64,000 nucleotides of DNA, taken from Flavobacterium daejeonense DSM 17708. GTDB lineage: Bacteria > Bacteroidota > Bacteroidia > Flavobacteriales > Flavobacteriaceae. The translations under genes and the position numbers were made by a program. Shown here piece by piece: positions 8,627 to 18,360 of this stretch (within the stretch, counting starts at the first letter, position 1; each line of letters begins with the position of its first letter). The notes below the pieces were generated by a model. The model had not been told where the DNA came from. It did not search any database and worked only from the letters and a program-made list of their open reading frames with translations. Location of the stretch: the NCBI RefSeq assembly GCF_000425425.1, contig NZ_AUDK01000005.1:1-64000 (forward strand), read 5' to 3'.

Positions 8627-9478
8627 TTACCAACTTCCGCTGGAACCTCCGCCGGAGAATCCTCCTCCGCCAAAGCCACCACCGAAGCCGCCGCCTCCAA
8701 ATCCACCACCGGAGGAACCACCAAAGCCTCCTCCACCAAAACCGCCGCTGTTTCGACCTAAATTACTTAAAATAATCATATCCAGTAAACTTGGTCCGCC
8801 ACCGCCATTATTTCCTGAATTTCCACCGCCTCCTTTATTTCGGGAAGCTAAAATGAAAATCAAAACGATAATGATAATGAAAGGAAGAATAGGGAAATCC
8901 TGTTGTTGATTTTGTTTTCGGCTGCCTTTGTATTTGCCTTTAAAAACATCAATTAAAGCGTCAATACCTTTATCGACTCCGTTATAAAAACTTCCTGCTT
9001 TGAATTCGGGAATAATAATATTTCGGATAATTTCTCCGCCAATTCCGGCTGTCAATCGGTCTTCCAATCCGTAACCCGGATTGATGGCAATTTTTCGATC
9101 GTTTTTAGAAATCAGAATGATAACTCCGTTGTCGTCTTTAGCAGTTCCTCCAATTCCCCAGGTTTGCGCCCATTTGGTAGCTAACAAACTAACATCCTCA
9201 CCCTTTAAACTTTCTACGGTAATGACTACAATTTGTGTAGTGGTGCTGTCAGAATAACGAACGAGTTTTTCCTCCAATTGTGCTTTCTCGTTCGAATTAA
9301 AAAGATTGGCATAATCGTAAACGGAAGTTTGAAACGAAGGTTTTTCGGGGATTTTAAATTGAGCAACTAATAAATTGCAGTTCAGTAAGAATATAAAAGC
9401 TAAAAACAAATAGCCTAATTTGTAGCTTAAATGTTTTCTGAATACTGATGGCTGCATTCTGCCTTCTGATTTTTGCAT
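8627..9478 (-). CDS. TPM-domain protein with glycine-rich tail (YgcG-like)
   Basis: A 283-residue membrane protein. It has an N-terminal signal or anchor (about 18-40), a TPM domain (about 48-170, with VYDYANLFNSNEKAQLEEKL and DNGVIILISKNDRKIAINPG), a membrane helix (about 195-212, FPILPFIIIIVLIFILAS), and a tail of GGGFGG repeats ending GSSGSW. This matches the YgcG family, whose role is unclear; TPM domains are linked to photosystem II repair in plants and to membrane proteins in bacteria. It follows the second TPM gene by 4 bp and lemA further upstream, a common lemA-TPM-TPM operon. An earlier Met choice (MQKSEGR or MQPSVFR) does not affect the domains. Confidence 0.85.
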   Translation of the reverse strand: MQKSEGRMQPSVFRKHLSYKLGYLFLAFIFLLNCNLLVAQFKIPEKPSFQTSVYDYANLFNSNEKAQLEEKLVRYSDSTTTQIVVITVESLKGEDVSLLATKWAQTWGIGGTAKDDNGVIILISKNDRKIAINPGYGLEDRLTAGIGGEIIRNIIIPEFKAGSFYNGVDKGIDALIDVFKGKYKGSRKQNQQQDFPILPFIIIIVLIFILASRNKGGGGNSGNNGGGGPSLLDMIILSNLGRNSGGFGGGGFGGSSGGGFGGGGFGGGFGGGGFSGGGSSGSW

Positions 9479-9482
9479 TGTA

Positions 9483-9920
9483 TTATCCTTTTGAGATTTC
9501 GTTCGATAATTCGTTGGTGTCGCCTTCCTGCCACGGAAAATATTTTTTGAGTTGCTCTCCGGCTCTTAAAATTCCGTCAACAAGCCCTTGCTTGAATTTT
9601 CTTTGTTTGAATTGAGTGATCATGGCATCGCGGGTGCAGTTCCAAAAATTATCTTCCACAACATCGTTGATTCCTTTGTCTCCGCAAATAACAAAATTAT
9701 GATCGTCAACGGCCAGATAAATTAAAACCCCGTTTTTTAATTGGGTTTCATCCATTTTTAGTTGGTGAAAAACCTCTTTGGCGCGGTCAAAAGCATCTAT
9801 AGAAGTTGTCTTTTCGATGTGAACCCGAATCTCTCCTGAAGTGTTTTTTTCGGCAATGCGAATAGCTTCAACAATCTCCTGTTCTTCTTCCGGAGTTAAA
9901 AAATCTTCAACGTTTGACAT
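9483..9920 (-). CDS. TPM-domain protein, short
   Basis: A 145-residue soluble protein made almost entirely of a TPM domain (FLTPEEEQEIVEAIRIAEKN, SGEIRVHIE, KNGVLIYLAVDDHNFVICGD). It lacks a signal peptide and the glycine-rich tail of its neighbour. It lies between lemA and the YgcG-like gene on the same strand, 4 bp from the latter, which supports a three-gene membrane-stress or quality-control operon. Function is unknown beyond the domain. Confidence 0.85.
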   Translation of the reverse strand: MSNVEDFLTPEEEQEIVEAIRIAEKNTSGEIRVHIEKTTSIDAFDRAKEVFHQLKMDETQLKNGVLIYLAVDDHNFVICGDKGINDVVEDNFWNCTRDAMITQFKQRKFKQGLVDGILRAGEQLKKYFPWQEGDTNELSNEISKG

Positions 9921-9940
9921 AGGAATTATTTTTTAATGAA

Positions 9941-9972
9941 GATTAACGTCCCGATAGATCGGAACGTTAATC
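9941..9972. repeat. Imperfect palindrome between lemA and the TPM gene
   Basis: gattaacgtcccgat (9941-9955) pairs with atcggaacgttaatc (9958-9972) with one mismatch. It has no T-tract on the operon strand, so it is more likely a processing hairpin or a repeat of the cccgat/atcggg type than a terminator. Confidence 0.5.
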
Positions 9973-9990
9973 AAAAATCTGAAATCGATT

Positions 9991-10584
9991 TTAGAATTTC
10001 ACTTCCGGAGCCTTGTCGGCACCTTCTACAGCGTTGAAATACGCTTTTTCTTTGAAACCAAACATTCCGGCGAATAAGGAATTCGGGAAAGTTTTGATGT
10101 GCGTGTTGTAGGGTTTAACGGCTTCGTTAAAACGCGTACGAGCTGTTAAAATCTGGTTTTCTGTACTAGCCAATTCGTCCTGTAATTTTAGGAAATTCTG
10201 GTCGGCTTTAAGGTTTGGATATTGTTCTACAGTAAGCAATAATCGTGATAAAGAACTGCTTACGCCACTTTGTGCTTTGTTGAAAGCTTCTAATTGTTCC
10301 GGCGTGATGTTAGTTGGGTCAACCGTAGTTTGAGTCGCTTTGGCACGGGCTTCAATAACTGCTGTTAAAGTGCTTTTTTCGTGTTCAGCATATCCTTTTA
10401 CGGTGTTTACTATATTTGGAATCAAATCATTTCTTCTTTGATAAGCCGTTTGAACATTTCCCCAGGATTCTTCAATATCCTGATTCAAAGTTACCGCAGT
10501 GTTGTTGATCCCTTTTACCCAACCGTAAATTCCAAAAAGAATAACTGCACCAATAATCCAAGGTAAAAATTTCTTAAAATCCAT
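9991..10584 (-). CDS. lemA: LemA family protein
   Basis: A 197-residue membrane-anchored coiled protein. One N-terminal helix spans the membrane (about 7-25, FLPWIIGAVILFGIYGW), followed by the LemA helical bundle (QDIEESWGNVQTAYQRRNDL, IPNIVNTVKGYAEHE) and the family's usual ending (PNSLFAGMFGFKEKAYF, then APEVKF). LemA proteins are widespread, exposed outside the cytoplasm and of unknown biochemical role. It begins the lemA-TPM-TPM operon on the minus strand, with a 70-bp gap to the next gene containing a palindrome. Confidence 0.9.
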   Translation of the reverse strand: MDFKKFLPWIIGAVILFGIYGWVKGINNTAVTLNQDIEESWGNVQTAYQRRNDLIPNIVNTVKGYAEHEKSTLTAVIEARAKATQTTVDPTNITPEQLEAFNKAQSGVSSSLSRLLLTVEQYPNLKADQNFLKLQDELASTENQILTARTRFNEAVKPYNTHIKTFPNSLFAGMFGFKEKAYFNAVEGADKAPEVKF

Positions 10585-10660
10585 GTTTTTGTTTAATTTA
10601 AAGTTTATTATTTATTGTTTGTAATCTTAAATCAAAAATCGTTAATCTGTAATCTTAAAT

Positions 10661-10993
10661 CTATAGTTCATTTTTAATGTTGGTCAACTGCACTTTGATA
10701 GCTTCCAGTTTGCTGATGATTTCAAATTTGTCCAGCGTTTTCTTTTGTCCTTCTTTTAAATGCGTTTTGGCTCCTTCGAGCGTAAAACCTCTTTCTTTTA
10801 CCAGATGGTAAATCAATTGCAGGTTTTTAATGTCTTCCGGAGTGAACATTCGGTTTCCTTTGGCGTTCTTTTTAGGTTTAAGAATGTCAAATTCACTGTC
10901 CCAAAAACGAATGAGCGAAGCATTTACATCAAATGCTTTGGCTACTTCGCCTATGCTGTAATATCTTTTGCCGGGTTGTAATTCTATGTGCAT
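10661..10993 (-). CDS. MerR-family transcriptional regulator
   Basis: A 110-residue DNA-binding protein. The MerR winged helix fills residues about 10-80 (YYSIGEVAKAFDVNASLIRF, NRMFTPEDIKNLQLIYHLVK, GFTLEGAKTHL). A short dimerisation helix follows, but there is no effector-binding domain and no metal-binding cysteines, so it is a minimal MerR of the kind common in Bacteroidota. It lies between lemA and an M23 peptidase gene, all on the minus strand; a target cannot be inferred. Confidence 0.9.
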   Translation of the reverse strand: MHIELQPGKRYYSIGEVAKAFDVNASLIRFWDSEFDILKPKKNAKGNRMFTPEDIKNLQLIYHLVKERGFTLEGAKTHLKEGQKKTLDKFEIISKLEAIKVQLTNIKNEL

Positions 10994-11072
10994 AATTTTT
11001 TAAATTCCAAATTAATAAATTCCAAAAACCAATGTTTTAATTCTAAAATCAGCAATTAACAGTCAAAAATCG

Positions 11073-12050
11073 TTAATCCAATGACTGATTTTCCTGATTA
11101 GCCAATTTTGAAATGGCAACGTATTCGACTGCCGAAATATTGCCGTAATAAAAATTAAGCGGATTCACTACTCGACCGTCTTTGTGAACTTCGTAATGCA
11201 AATGAGGTGCTTCCGAACGTCCCGTGCTGCCTACAAATCCAATGATGTCGCCACGTTTAATGCGCTGCCCGGCTTTGCAGTTGTATTTGCTTAAATGAGC
11301 ATATAAGGTTTCATAACCATAACCATGTCTGATAACAATATGATTTCCGTATCCCGACGCTCTGTTGTCTGCCTGTTTGACTACGCCGTCACCGGTGGCA
11401 AAAACCGGCGTTCCTTTTTTAGCGGTAAAATCCATGCCTTCGTGCATTTTTCTAACCTTGGTAAAAGGATCGGTACGGTATCCAAATCCGGAAGCCATTC
11501 TTTTCAGATTCTCGTTTCTGACAGGCTGAATCGCCGGAATAGCAGCCAGTAATTTGTTTTTTTCTTTGGCTAATTTTAAAATATAATCCAATGATTTGGA
11601 CTGAATAGCCAGCTCTTTGGTTAAAACATCAACTCTTTTAGTGGTTTGCAAAACCAGTTGGGTATTGTCATAACCTTCTAAGGCTTTGTATCGGTTTACA
11701 TCGGTAAAACCGGATTTTCTTTCTGCTTCAGGAATAGGAGCGGTGTTGAAATAAGTTCGATACAAATTGTTGTCTCGCTCTTCGATGGCTTCAACAACAT
11801 TATCTATCTGATCTATTTTTTTGTCCAAAACCGCATAATTTAGTTTCAAATTTTCAATTTCCCGAAGTAAAAGTCGGTCTTTGGGAGTGTCAAAATAAGG
11901 GGTGTTCAGCAGAATTACAAAACTCAGAAAACCAAACAATGCGGCAGCCAGTAAAAACAGGGCGACAAAGCCAAATTTCTTTCTTTTTTTGACTTTGATT
12001 TTGCGATATGCCAGATTTTCAGAATCGTAATAATATTTTACTTTCGCCAT
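11073..12050 (-). CDS. M23-family peptidoglycan endopeptidase, membrane-anchored
   Basis: A 325-residue protein with a basic cytoplasmic start, one membrane helix (about 27-50, FVALFLLAAALFGFLSFVIL), a coiled region (about 60-170) and an M23 domain (about 195-295). The lysostaphin-type zinc ligands are visible as HEGMD and HLHYEVH, with a further conserved His in YAHLS. It should cut peptide cross-links in peptidoglycan from the periplasmic side, or act as an activator of other hydrolases if inactive; the motif set looks intact. It is divergent from alaS with a 267-bp gap between them. Confidence 0.9.
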   Translation of the reverse strand: MAKVKYYYDSENLAYRKIKVKKRKKFGFVALFLLAAALFGFLSFVILLNTPYFDTPKDRLLLREIENLKLNYAVLDKKIDQIDNVVEAIEERDNNLYRTYFNTAPIPEAERKSGFTDVNRYKALEGYDNTQLVLQTTKRVDVLTKELAIQSKSLDYILKLAKEKNKLLAAIPAIQPVRNENLKRMASGFGYRTDPFTKVRKMHEGMDFTAKKGTPVFATGDGVVKQADNRASGYGNHIVIRHGYGYETLYAHLSKYNCKAGQRIKRGDIIGFVGSTGRSEAPHLHYEVHKDGRVVNPLNFYYGNISAVEYVAISKLANQENQSLD

Positions 12051-12317
12051 ATTTTAAAATACCCTATTTTTGCAGCTTCAAAAAAGCGGATTGCAACAAA
12101 TTTAATAAATGTTTTATTTGTGCAGCCCTTTTTTTAGTATTAAATATAATATAAAATTGATTGAAAGATTTAAAAATTTAGCAGCTTAAAGCTGGCTGAA
12201 TTTATGAATTTAGCAAAAGATTAAGGCTTATAAAATTGGAATTTAATGAGTTAAGTTTCCTTTGGTTTAAGAATTAATCTTTAAATTTTTCAATCTTTGA
12301 ATCATTAAATTATAAAA

Positions 12318-14954
12318 ATGAAATCACAAGACATTCGCAAAGCGTATTTACAATTTTTTGAAAGCAAAGGGCACTTAATTGTCCCTTCGGCACCTATTGT
12401 TTTAAAAGACGATCCAACTCTGATGTTTAACAATTCCGGGATGGCACAGTTTAAAGAATATTTTTTAGGAAACGCCACTCCGAAAAGTAATCGTATTGCG
12501 GATACTCAAAAATGTCTTCGTGTTTCAGGAAAACACAACGATTTAGAAGATGTCGGTTTTGATACCTATCATCATACGATGTTTGAAATGCTTGGAAACT
12601 GGTCTTTTGGTGATTATTTCAAAAAAGAGGCTATTCCGTGGGCTTGGGAATTTTTGACAGAAGTCTTAAAATTAGACAAAGACCGTTTGTATGTTTCAGT
12701 TTTTGAAGGAAACGAAGCCGAAAACGTTCCTTTTGACCAGGATGCATTTGATATTTGGAAACAATTTGTGTCTGAAGATCGCATTATTCTTGGAAACAAA
12801 AAAGATAATTTCTGGGAAATGGGAGATCAGGGACCTTGCGGACCTTGTTCAGAAATCCATATCGATTTGCGTCCGGATGCCGAAAGAGCGGAAGTTTCAG
12901 GTTTCAGTCTGGTAAATGCCGATCATCCGCAGGTAGTGGAAATTTGGAACAATGTATTTATGGAATTCAACCGTAAAGCCGATGGTTCTTTAGAAAAATT
13001 ACCGGCACAACACGTAGATACCGGAATGGGATTTGAGCGTTTGTGTATGGCGATGCAAAACGTAACTTCTAATTATGATACCGATGTGTTTACCCCGCTT
13101 ATTGAAAAAGTGGAGCAAATTACCGGATTGAAATATACTTCTAACGAAGTTAAAGATATAAACGAAGAGCAAAACAAAATAAACATTGCGATTCGTGTTA
13201 TTGTAGATCACGTACGTGCCGTTGCTTTTGCCATTGCTGATGGACAGTTACCATCTAACAACGGAGCAGGATATGTTATTCGTCGTATTTTACGTCGTGC
13301 CATTCGTTACGGATTTACTTTCTTAAATACTAAAGAGCCTTTTATTTATCAATTGGTTGAAGTTTTGGCGAATCAAATGGGCGAATTTTTCCCTGAAATC
13401 AAAAAACAACAAACATTGGTTACCAATGTAATTCGTGAAGAGGAAGCTTCTTTCCTAAGAACTTTGGAGCAAGGATTACAGTTGTTGGAAAATGTTGTAG
13501 CTGAAACTAAAGGAACGGAAGTTTCCGGAGTGAAAGCTTTTGAATTATATGATACTTTTGGCTTTCCAAAAGATTTGACCGCCTTGATTTTAAAGGAAAA
13601 AGGAATGTCGTTTAACGAAGCTGAATTTGAAGCTTCCATGCAGGAGCAAAAAAATCGTTCCCGTGCGGCATCAGAAGTTTCTACAGATGACTGGAAAATC
13701 TTAGTTGAAGGTAATATAGAGTCTTTTGTAGGTTATGATCAAACGGAAAATGAGGTAAAAATCACCCGAATCCGTAAGGTTGATTCTAAGAAAGACGGGG
13801 TGATGTACCAAATTGTTTTGGATGCGACACCATTCTATCCGGAAGGCGGAGGACAGGTTGGAGACAAAGGAACTTTGGTTTCAGCTAATGAGACGATTGA
13901 AATTATTGATACCAAGAAAGAGAATAACCTGATTTTGCATTTTGCCAAAAAATTACCGGAAAATATTTCAGCATCTTTTGTAGCGAAAGTAAATACCGAT
14001 TTACGAACTGCAACTTCTAAAAATCACTCGGCTACGCACTTGATGCATCAGGCGTTGCGTAGTATTTTAGGAACGCATGTGGAGCAAAAAGGTTCATTGG
14101 TAAATCCTAAAAATTTACGTTTTGACTTTTCTCATTTTTCAAAAGTAACCGATGAAGAATTGCAACAAGTTGAAGATTTTGTAAATGCCAGAATTCAGGA
14201 GCAATTGCCATTGATTGAAAGGAGAAGTATTCCAATTCAGCAGGCTTTAGACGAAGGTGCAATGGCTTTGTTTGGAGAAAAATACGGGGATAATGTGCGT
14301 GCGATTAAATTTGGTGACAGTATGGAATTATGTGGAGGAATCCACGTGGATAATACGGCTGATATTTGGTCTTTCAAAATTGTTTCCGAAGGAGCAGTTG
14401 CTGCCGGAATCCGTCGTGTGGAAGCAATTACCGGAGAAGGAGTAAGACAGTTTTTTGCTTCTCAGGAAGAATTATTGGGAGAAATTAAATCGGCATTGAA
14501 AAATCCACAGGATACTGTAAAAGCGGTGGTTTCTTTGCAGGATGAAAATGCTAAATTGAAAAAACAAGTAGAAGCTTTGTTGAAAGAGAAAGCTAAAAAT
14601 ATGAAAGGCGAATTGGCTCAGGAATTACAGGAAGTAAACGGAGTACAATTCTTAGCGAAGCAAGTAGATTTAGATCCTTCAGGAGCTAAAGATTTGGTTC
14701 ACGAATTAGGAAGTAATAAGGAAAACTTATTTGTGGTGTTAGCAACTGTAAACGAAGATAAACCAATGTTAACTTGTTATATTTCTAAAGAATTAGTGGC
14801 TGCGAAAAACTTGAATGCTGGACAAGTGGTTCGTGAATTGGGTAAATATATCCAAGGCGGAGGAGGAGGACAGCCGTTCTTTGCCACAGCCGGAGGTAAA
14901 AATGCGGCAGGAATTCAGGAAGCTTTAGCGAAGGCTGTTGAGTTTGTAAAATGA
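12318..14954 (+). CDS. alaS: Alanine--tRNA ligase
   Basis: An 878-residue enzyme that charges tRNA(Ala). The N-terminal catalytic domain carries class II motifs ([35 protein letters not shown]), then the tRNA-recognition region, the editing domain with the HSATHLMH and CGGIH zinc motifs (about 570-680) and the C-terminal DHHA1-type domain ([14 protein letters not shown]). Length is normal for bacteria. It is transcribed alone from a 267-bp upstream region and followed by a strong terminator. A TATTTTTG box at 12065-12072 is a possible distant promoter element. Confidence 0.98.
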   Translation: MKSQDIRKAYLQFFESKGHLIVPSAPIVLKDDPTLMFNNSGMAQFKEYFLGNATPKSNRIADTQKCLRVSGKHNDLEDVGFDTYHHTMFEMLGNWSFGDYFKKEAIPWAWEFLTEVLKLDKDRLYVSVFEGNEAENVPFDQDAFDIWKQFVSEDRIILGNKKDNFWEMGDQGPCGPCSEIHIDLRPDAERAEVSGFSLVNADHPQVVEIWNNVFMEFNRKADGSLEKLPAQHVDTGMGFERLCMAMQNVTSNYDTDVFTPLIEKVEQITGLKYTSNEVKDINEEQNKINIAIRVIVDHVRAVAFAIADGQLPSNNGAGYVIRRILRRAIRYGFTFLNTKEPFIYQLVEVLANQMGEFFPEIKKQQTLVTNVIREEEASFLRTLEQGLQLLENVVAETKGTEVSGVKAFELYDTFGFPKDLTALILKEKGMSFNEAEFEASMQEQKNRSRAASEVSTDDWKILVEGNIESFVGYDQTENEVKITRIRKVDSKKDGVMYQIVLDATPFYPEGGGQVGDKGTLVSANETIEIIDTKKENNLILHFAKKLPENISASFVAKVNTDLRTATSKNHSATHLMHQALRSILGTHVEQKGSLVNPKNLRFDFSHFSKVTDEELQQVEDFVNARIQEQLPLIERRSIPIQQALDEGAMALFGEKYGDNVRAIKFGDSMELCGGIHVDNTADIWSFKIVSEGAVAAGIRRVEAITGEGVRQFFASQEELLGEIKSALKNPQDTVKAVVSLQDENAKLKKQVEALLKEKAKNMKGELAQELQEVNGVQFLAKQVDLDPSGAKDLVHELGSNKENLFVVLATVNEDKPMLTCYISKELVAAKNLNAGQVVRELGKYIQGGGGGQPFFATAGGKNAAGIQEALAKAVEFVK

Positions 14955-14977
14955 TCTTTCGTGAGGTATAAATAAGA

Positions 14978-15022
14978 AAAACCCTTTTAGTTTGCGAAGG
15001 ACAAATTAAAAGGGTTTTCTGG
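14978..15022 (+). terminator. alaS terminator
   Basis: Stem aaaaccctttta (14978-14989) with taaaagggtttt (15007-15018), followed by ctggttt. It is strong on both strands. Confidence 0.8.
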
Positions 15023-15103
15023 TTTAAGTTTGGATCTTTGGGACAAAAAAGAAGACAAAATGCTATTCTTTTAATCTCTTAAAAAGAATTGATAAACTTA
15101 ATT

Positions 15104-15493
15104 TTATTTTTCTGAGTAACTTATTTCAATTCCGTTTTCTTCCAGAATATCCAGTAAGTAACTGTTCTCTTTTGGGTCGTATTGTTCAATACCGCTTTGA
15201 TACCATTTTAACAGAATGGCTATTTGGAAATGCGTATAACCGTCGGTGTCAACATTAATTCCTAATAAGCCGGCTAATAAAAATTCATCCAGAATTTTTT
15301 CGGTAATAATTTTTTTAGGAATTCCTTCCTGGACACTTCCATTCAAACTTTCATAATCCAGTCGGCCGGAATTAAAACCATCATTAAATGCCGGATTGGA
15401 AGTTTTATTTTTTACTTCAGAATAAGGATTTTGTCCCGCTGAATAGCCTTCGAAAAAGCCCTGTCTGTAAATAGGGTTAAATATATTTTTCAT
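15104..15493 (-). CDS. Conserved hypothetical protein
   Basis: A 129-residue soluble protein starting MKNIFNPIYRQGFFEGYSAG. The first part has 'GF.EGY..G' and 'FNDGFNSGRLDYE' repeats typical of small Gly/Tyr-containing modules; the second part is helical (EKILDEFLLAGLLG). The frame is open 18 codons further upstream, but ATG at 15491-15493 gives the more natural start. Not recognised as a named family. It stands alone, convergent with alaS. Confidence 0.6.
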   Translation of the reverse strand: MKNIFNPIYRQGFFEGYSAGQNPYSEVKNKTSNPAFNDGFNSGRLDYESLNGSVQEGIPKKIITEKILDEFLLAGLLGINVDTDGYTHFQIAILLKWYQSGIEQYDPKENSYLLDILEENGIEISYSEK

Positions 15494-15910
15494 AGTGTGT
15501 TTTGCTGGTATCCTTGTCAAATGTAGAAGCAAAAAATTAGTAAACAACTTAAAATCGTTAAAAGGAAAAAAAACTCTTTAAACCGCTAGTGCCTTGCTTT
15601 TTATCGATAAAAATGAGATGTTAAAAGACTGTGTTTTTCTGGGGTTAAGGTGTTTTGGTTGGGTTTAATCAATGGTTTTAGTGTTTGTAAATCAGTGGTT
15701 TGTTTTATTTTGAATTTAGAAGTTTATTGGCAAACCTAAAAGATGAAATCTGTAAAAGGAAAGGCTGTCTTTAAAGCAGGCTGATTTTTGTTTTTTAAAA
15801 GTGTCCTTTGAACGAGTTTTTAGGTCGTTAAACCTGTTTTGTTGGCTTGGCTTTATTAAATATTTAGTTTTGGAGTCCCAAAAATATCCAGTTCAATTAA
15901 CCTATATCGC
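15494..15910. other. Intergenic region, nothing recognised
   Basis: Between divergent genes. Only a 13-codon open stretch (MKSVKGKAVFKAG) and T-rich sequence are seen, with no hairpin with a T-tract and no RNA gene. It presumably holds the promoters of both flanking genes. Confidence 0.4.
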
Positions 15911-16681
15911 ATGAAAAATTTGACCAAAATATTTTTTCTGATTTTTGTTATTGCTTTGGTTCTTACTTCCTGTTCGAACGATAAAGATGATAAAGGGAAA
16001 GTTTTTGTAAAAATAATTGAAACTACTGATAATAATGTTGTTGAGAATTCTGTTTTCAAATATCAAGAAAATCAAATTATCAGCGCCGAAAATTCAAAGC
16101 AAAGAATTGATTATACTTATGCAAACGGACTTATTTCCAGAATTGTAACTTATGTTAAAGATTCGGAATCAAGTGTGGTTTTAGGATTCAGTTACGAAAA
16201 TGAAAAATTAGTTCAGCTTACTTCTTCTGAAAATTATTCGATTTATTACAGTTATAATTCAGACGGAACGGTTTCTTATGAGAAATACAACGGAACAACT
16301 AAAAGCGAAGCTCAAAAAGTCTATCACGGAACGTTGTCTTTTAAAAATAAAAATCTGATTAAAGACGAGCGTTTGTTTGATGTTTTAGATGAAAATCAAA
16401 CCGTTAGTATGAAAATAAGTTACGACTATGATACGTTTAATAACCCTTATTATAGTATTTTGGGCTACGATAAGTTGCTAAATCAGGGCGCTTTGGTGTC
16501 CAGAAATAATATGGTTCAGGCGGTTTCTGAAACGACTGTCACTGAAGGAGAAGGAACTATTTCTTCGGCGAATATTTATAAAACAACTTATAAATATGAT
16601 GCCGATAATTACCCGGTGGAGCAGGTTTCCGAAGCCAGTTTGACGAATCCTAATTATTCTAAAATTCAGTATTTGTATTAA
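15911..16681 (+). CDS. Secreted lipoprotein, unknown function
   Basis: A 256-residue lipoprotein: signal peptide with lipobox LTSC (Cys near residue 21), followed by an Asp/Lys-rich linker (SNDKDDKG). The mature part has YD/RHS-like beta repeats (IDYTYANGLISRIVTY, LGFSYENEKL, YSYNSDGTVSYEKY, KTTYKYDADNYPVEQ), i.e. single-copy relatives of YD-repeat proteins common as Bacteroidota surface lipoproteins. It is likely exposed at the outer membrane. No partner gene follows; a large inverted-repeat element begins 1 bp after the stop. Confidence 0.7.
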   Translation: MKNLTKIFFLIFVIALVLTSCSNDKDDKGKVFVKIIETTDNNVVENSVFKYQENQIISAENSKQRIDYTYANGLISRIVTYVKDSESSVVLGFSYENEKLVQLTSSENYSIYYSYNSDGTVSYEKYNGTTKSEAQKVYHGTLSFKNKNLIKDERLFDVLDENQTVSMKISYDYDTFNNPYYSILGYDKLLNQGALVSRNNMVQAVSETTVTEGEGTISSANIYKTTYKYDADNYPVEQVSEASLTNPNYSKIQYLY

Positions 16682-16682
16682 A

Positions 16683-16904
16683 TTATAATAACCCTTTGGG
16701 TGAAATTACTAAAACGTCAGTTCGAGTGTTTTTTGTGTAGTGAAACGGAACAAAAAATGTCCCGATAGCTATCGGGACGAGAACCGTTTTTAATGAAATT
16801 TTTCTTGTTCTCGATACGATTTTCTTCCCGAGGCTTCGGGAGAAAATCACTCGAACTGACGAAAAATTATAATCAAAAATTAATTTCTCCCAACGGGTTA
16901 TAAT
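16683..16904. repeat. Large nested inverted-repeat element
   Basis: About 220 bp organised as nested inverted repeats. The outer arms at 16683-16707 and 16881-16904 are imperfect. An exact 14-bp arm cgtcagttcgagtg (16715-16728) matches cactcgaactgacg (16848-16861). Inside lie a perfect 20-bp palindrome at 16759-16778 (cccgatagctatcggg core) and a gattttct..cccga/tcggg..agaaaatc hairpin at 16819-16847. It has no coding capacity and looks like a non-autonomous, REP- or MITE-like intergenic element. Confidence 0.7.
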
Positions 16905-16928
16905 ACTTATTTTTGGAAAAAAACGGCA

Positions 16929-17879
16929 ATGCAATTTCGTACCCCAATACCAATCACTGAAATTCAGTTTCCCATTGATTACCATTCCAAAATTTTAAGT
17001 CTGGGTTCCTGTTTTGCGGTGAATATGGCTGAGAAATTGGAGTATTTTAAATTTCAAAACAGCTGCAATCTTTTTGGGATTATCTTCAATCCGGTTTCCA
17101 TTGAAAAATTAGTTCAGCGTGCCGTTCATAAGCGTTTTTTTACCGAAGAAGATATTTTTTATCACAATGATTTGTGGCATTGTTTCGAAGTGCATTCGGA
17201 ACTTTCTAATCAGGATAAAGCAATTTTTTTAGATTCATTGAATGATTTAATCGATTCAACAAATCAACAAATCAGCGAATCGACACATTTTTTAATTACT
17301 TACGGAACGGCTTGGGTGTATCGAAATAAAGAAAGCAATCAAATTGTAGCCAATTGTCATAAAGTGCCTCAAAAACAATTTACCAAAGAATTACTTTCAA
17401 TTGAAAGGATTCAAACGGCTCTTCAGAATACTATTCAGCTTATTCAAACGGTAAATCCGGAGGCTAAATTTATACTTACCGTTTCTCCCGTGCGTCACAT
17501 TAAAGATGGTTTTGTCGAAAATCAATGGAGTAAAGCGCATTTGATTGCAGCAATTCATTCAACTGATAACTCACAACTCACAACTCATAACTATTTTCCA
17601 AGCTACGAAATCATGATGGACGAATTACGGGATTATCGTTTTTATGCTGAGGATATGTTGCATCCTAATCAGCTCGCGATAGATTATATCTGGGAGCGAT
17701 TTAAAGAAACAGCAATTTCAAAATCAGCTTTGCCGGTTTTGGAAGAAATAGGAAGTATTCAAAGTAGTTTGAATCATCGTCCTTTTAATCCGGAATCCGA
17801 AAGTCATCAAAAGTTTTTGGTAAAACTTCAGAAAAAAATTGCCGATATGTGTACTCGTTACCCTTTTATGAAATTTTAG
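16929..17879 (+). CDS. GSCFA-domain protein
   Basis: A 316-residue protein with the family-defining motif LGSCFA at residues 25-30, followed by VNMAEKL. The GSCFA family is related to SGNH/GDSL hydrolases, with the Ser of the motif as the likely nucleophile and a later block (LHPNQLAIDYIWERF) matching the Asp-x-x-His region. The fold suggests an esterase or acyltransferase, but no substrate is known. No signal peptide is seen. A TATTTTTG promoter-like box lies 12 bp before the start, so the leader is very short. The preceding DNA is the nested repeat element. Confidence 0.88.
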   Translation: MQFRTPIPITEIQFPIDYHSKILSLGSCFAVNMAEKLEYFKFQNSCNLFGIIFNPVSIEKLVQRAVHKRFFTEEDIFYHNDLWHCFEVHSELSNQDKAIFLDSLNDLIDSTNQQISESTHFLITYGTAWVYRNKESNQIVANCHKVPQKQFTKELLSIERIQTALQNTIQLIQTVNPEAKFILTVSPVRHIKDGFVENQWSKAHLIAAIHSTDNSQLTTHNYFPSYEIMMDELRDYRFYAEDMLHPNQLAIDYIWERFKETAISKSALPVLEEIGSIQSSLNHRPFNPESESHQKFLVKLQKKIADMCTRYPFMKF

Positions 17880-17926
17880 TTTGTGAAAGAGAATTCGATT
17901 TTTAGTTTGAAAAATAATGAAGAATG

Positions 17927-18325
17927 TTACGCTTCAAAGAAATTACGTCCCCCGGTTCTAAAATACTCTATTTTGTAAAAGAACATTTCGGCCATATTTT
18001 TAGCGCGAAGTTTGGCTTCTTCGGCAAGATTTCCGGCGTAAAGTCCGTCAATGGTTTCGGTAAAAATTTCCATCCAACGATTAAAATGTGCTTTTTCTAC
18101 CGGTAAATGTTTGTGTGGCGGAAACGGACTTCCGGAATAAGTGTGTTCTTCCAGTAAAATAGTTTGCCAAAAACGGTACATGCGTTCTAAATGTGCCGGC
18201 CAGTTATTGCCAATTTTTTCATTGAAAATTGGACCAATCAGCGGGTCTTTTTGAACTTTGGAATAAAAAGTATCTACCAATAGTATGATATCATCAAGAT
18301 TTTGTATATCGTTTAAATCAGGCAT
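17927..18325 (-). CDS. Group III truncated haemoglobin
   Basis: A 132-residue 2/2 globin. Features of group III are the N-terminal helix (LDDIILLVDTFYSKVQKDPL), GPIFNEKI, the distal region with RFWQTILL, and the probable proximal His80 in EKAHFNRWMEIF. Such globins bind O2 and NO and are linked to NO or peroxide handling in Campylobacter (Ctb). It stands 9.8 kb from the nitrogen-oxide gene block and shows no copy of that block's palindrome upstream, so a link to denitrification is only possible, not shown. It follows ilvA on the same strand by 35 bp. Confidence 0.9.
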   Translation of the reverse strand: MPDLNDIQNLDDIILLVDTFYSKVQKDPLIGPIFNEKIGNNWPAHLERMYRFWQTILLEEHTYSGSPFPPHKHLPVEKAHFNRWMEIFTETIDGLYAGNLAEEAKLRAKNMAEMFFYKIEYFRTGGRNFFEA

Positions 18326-18360
18326 TTTTGATCGAATAATGGATTGCGGAAATATATTTT

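Noticed and set aside
8595..8909. A proline-rich open frame on the plus strand (PPPPNPPPEEPPKPPP)
   Set aside because: It is the reverse of the glycine-rich tail of the TPM protein (8627-9478 minus), whose domains, membrane helix and operon support it as the real gene.
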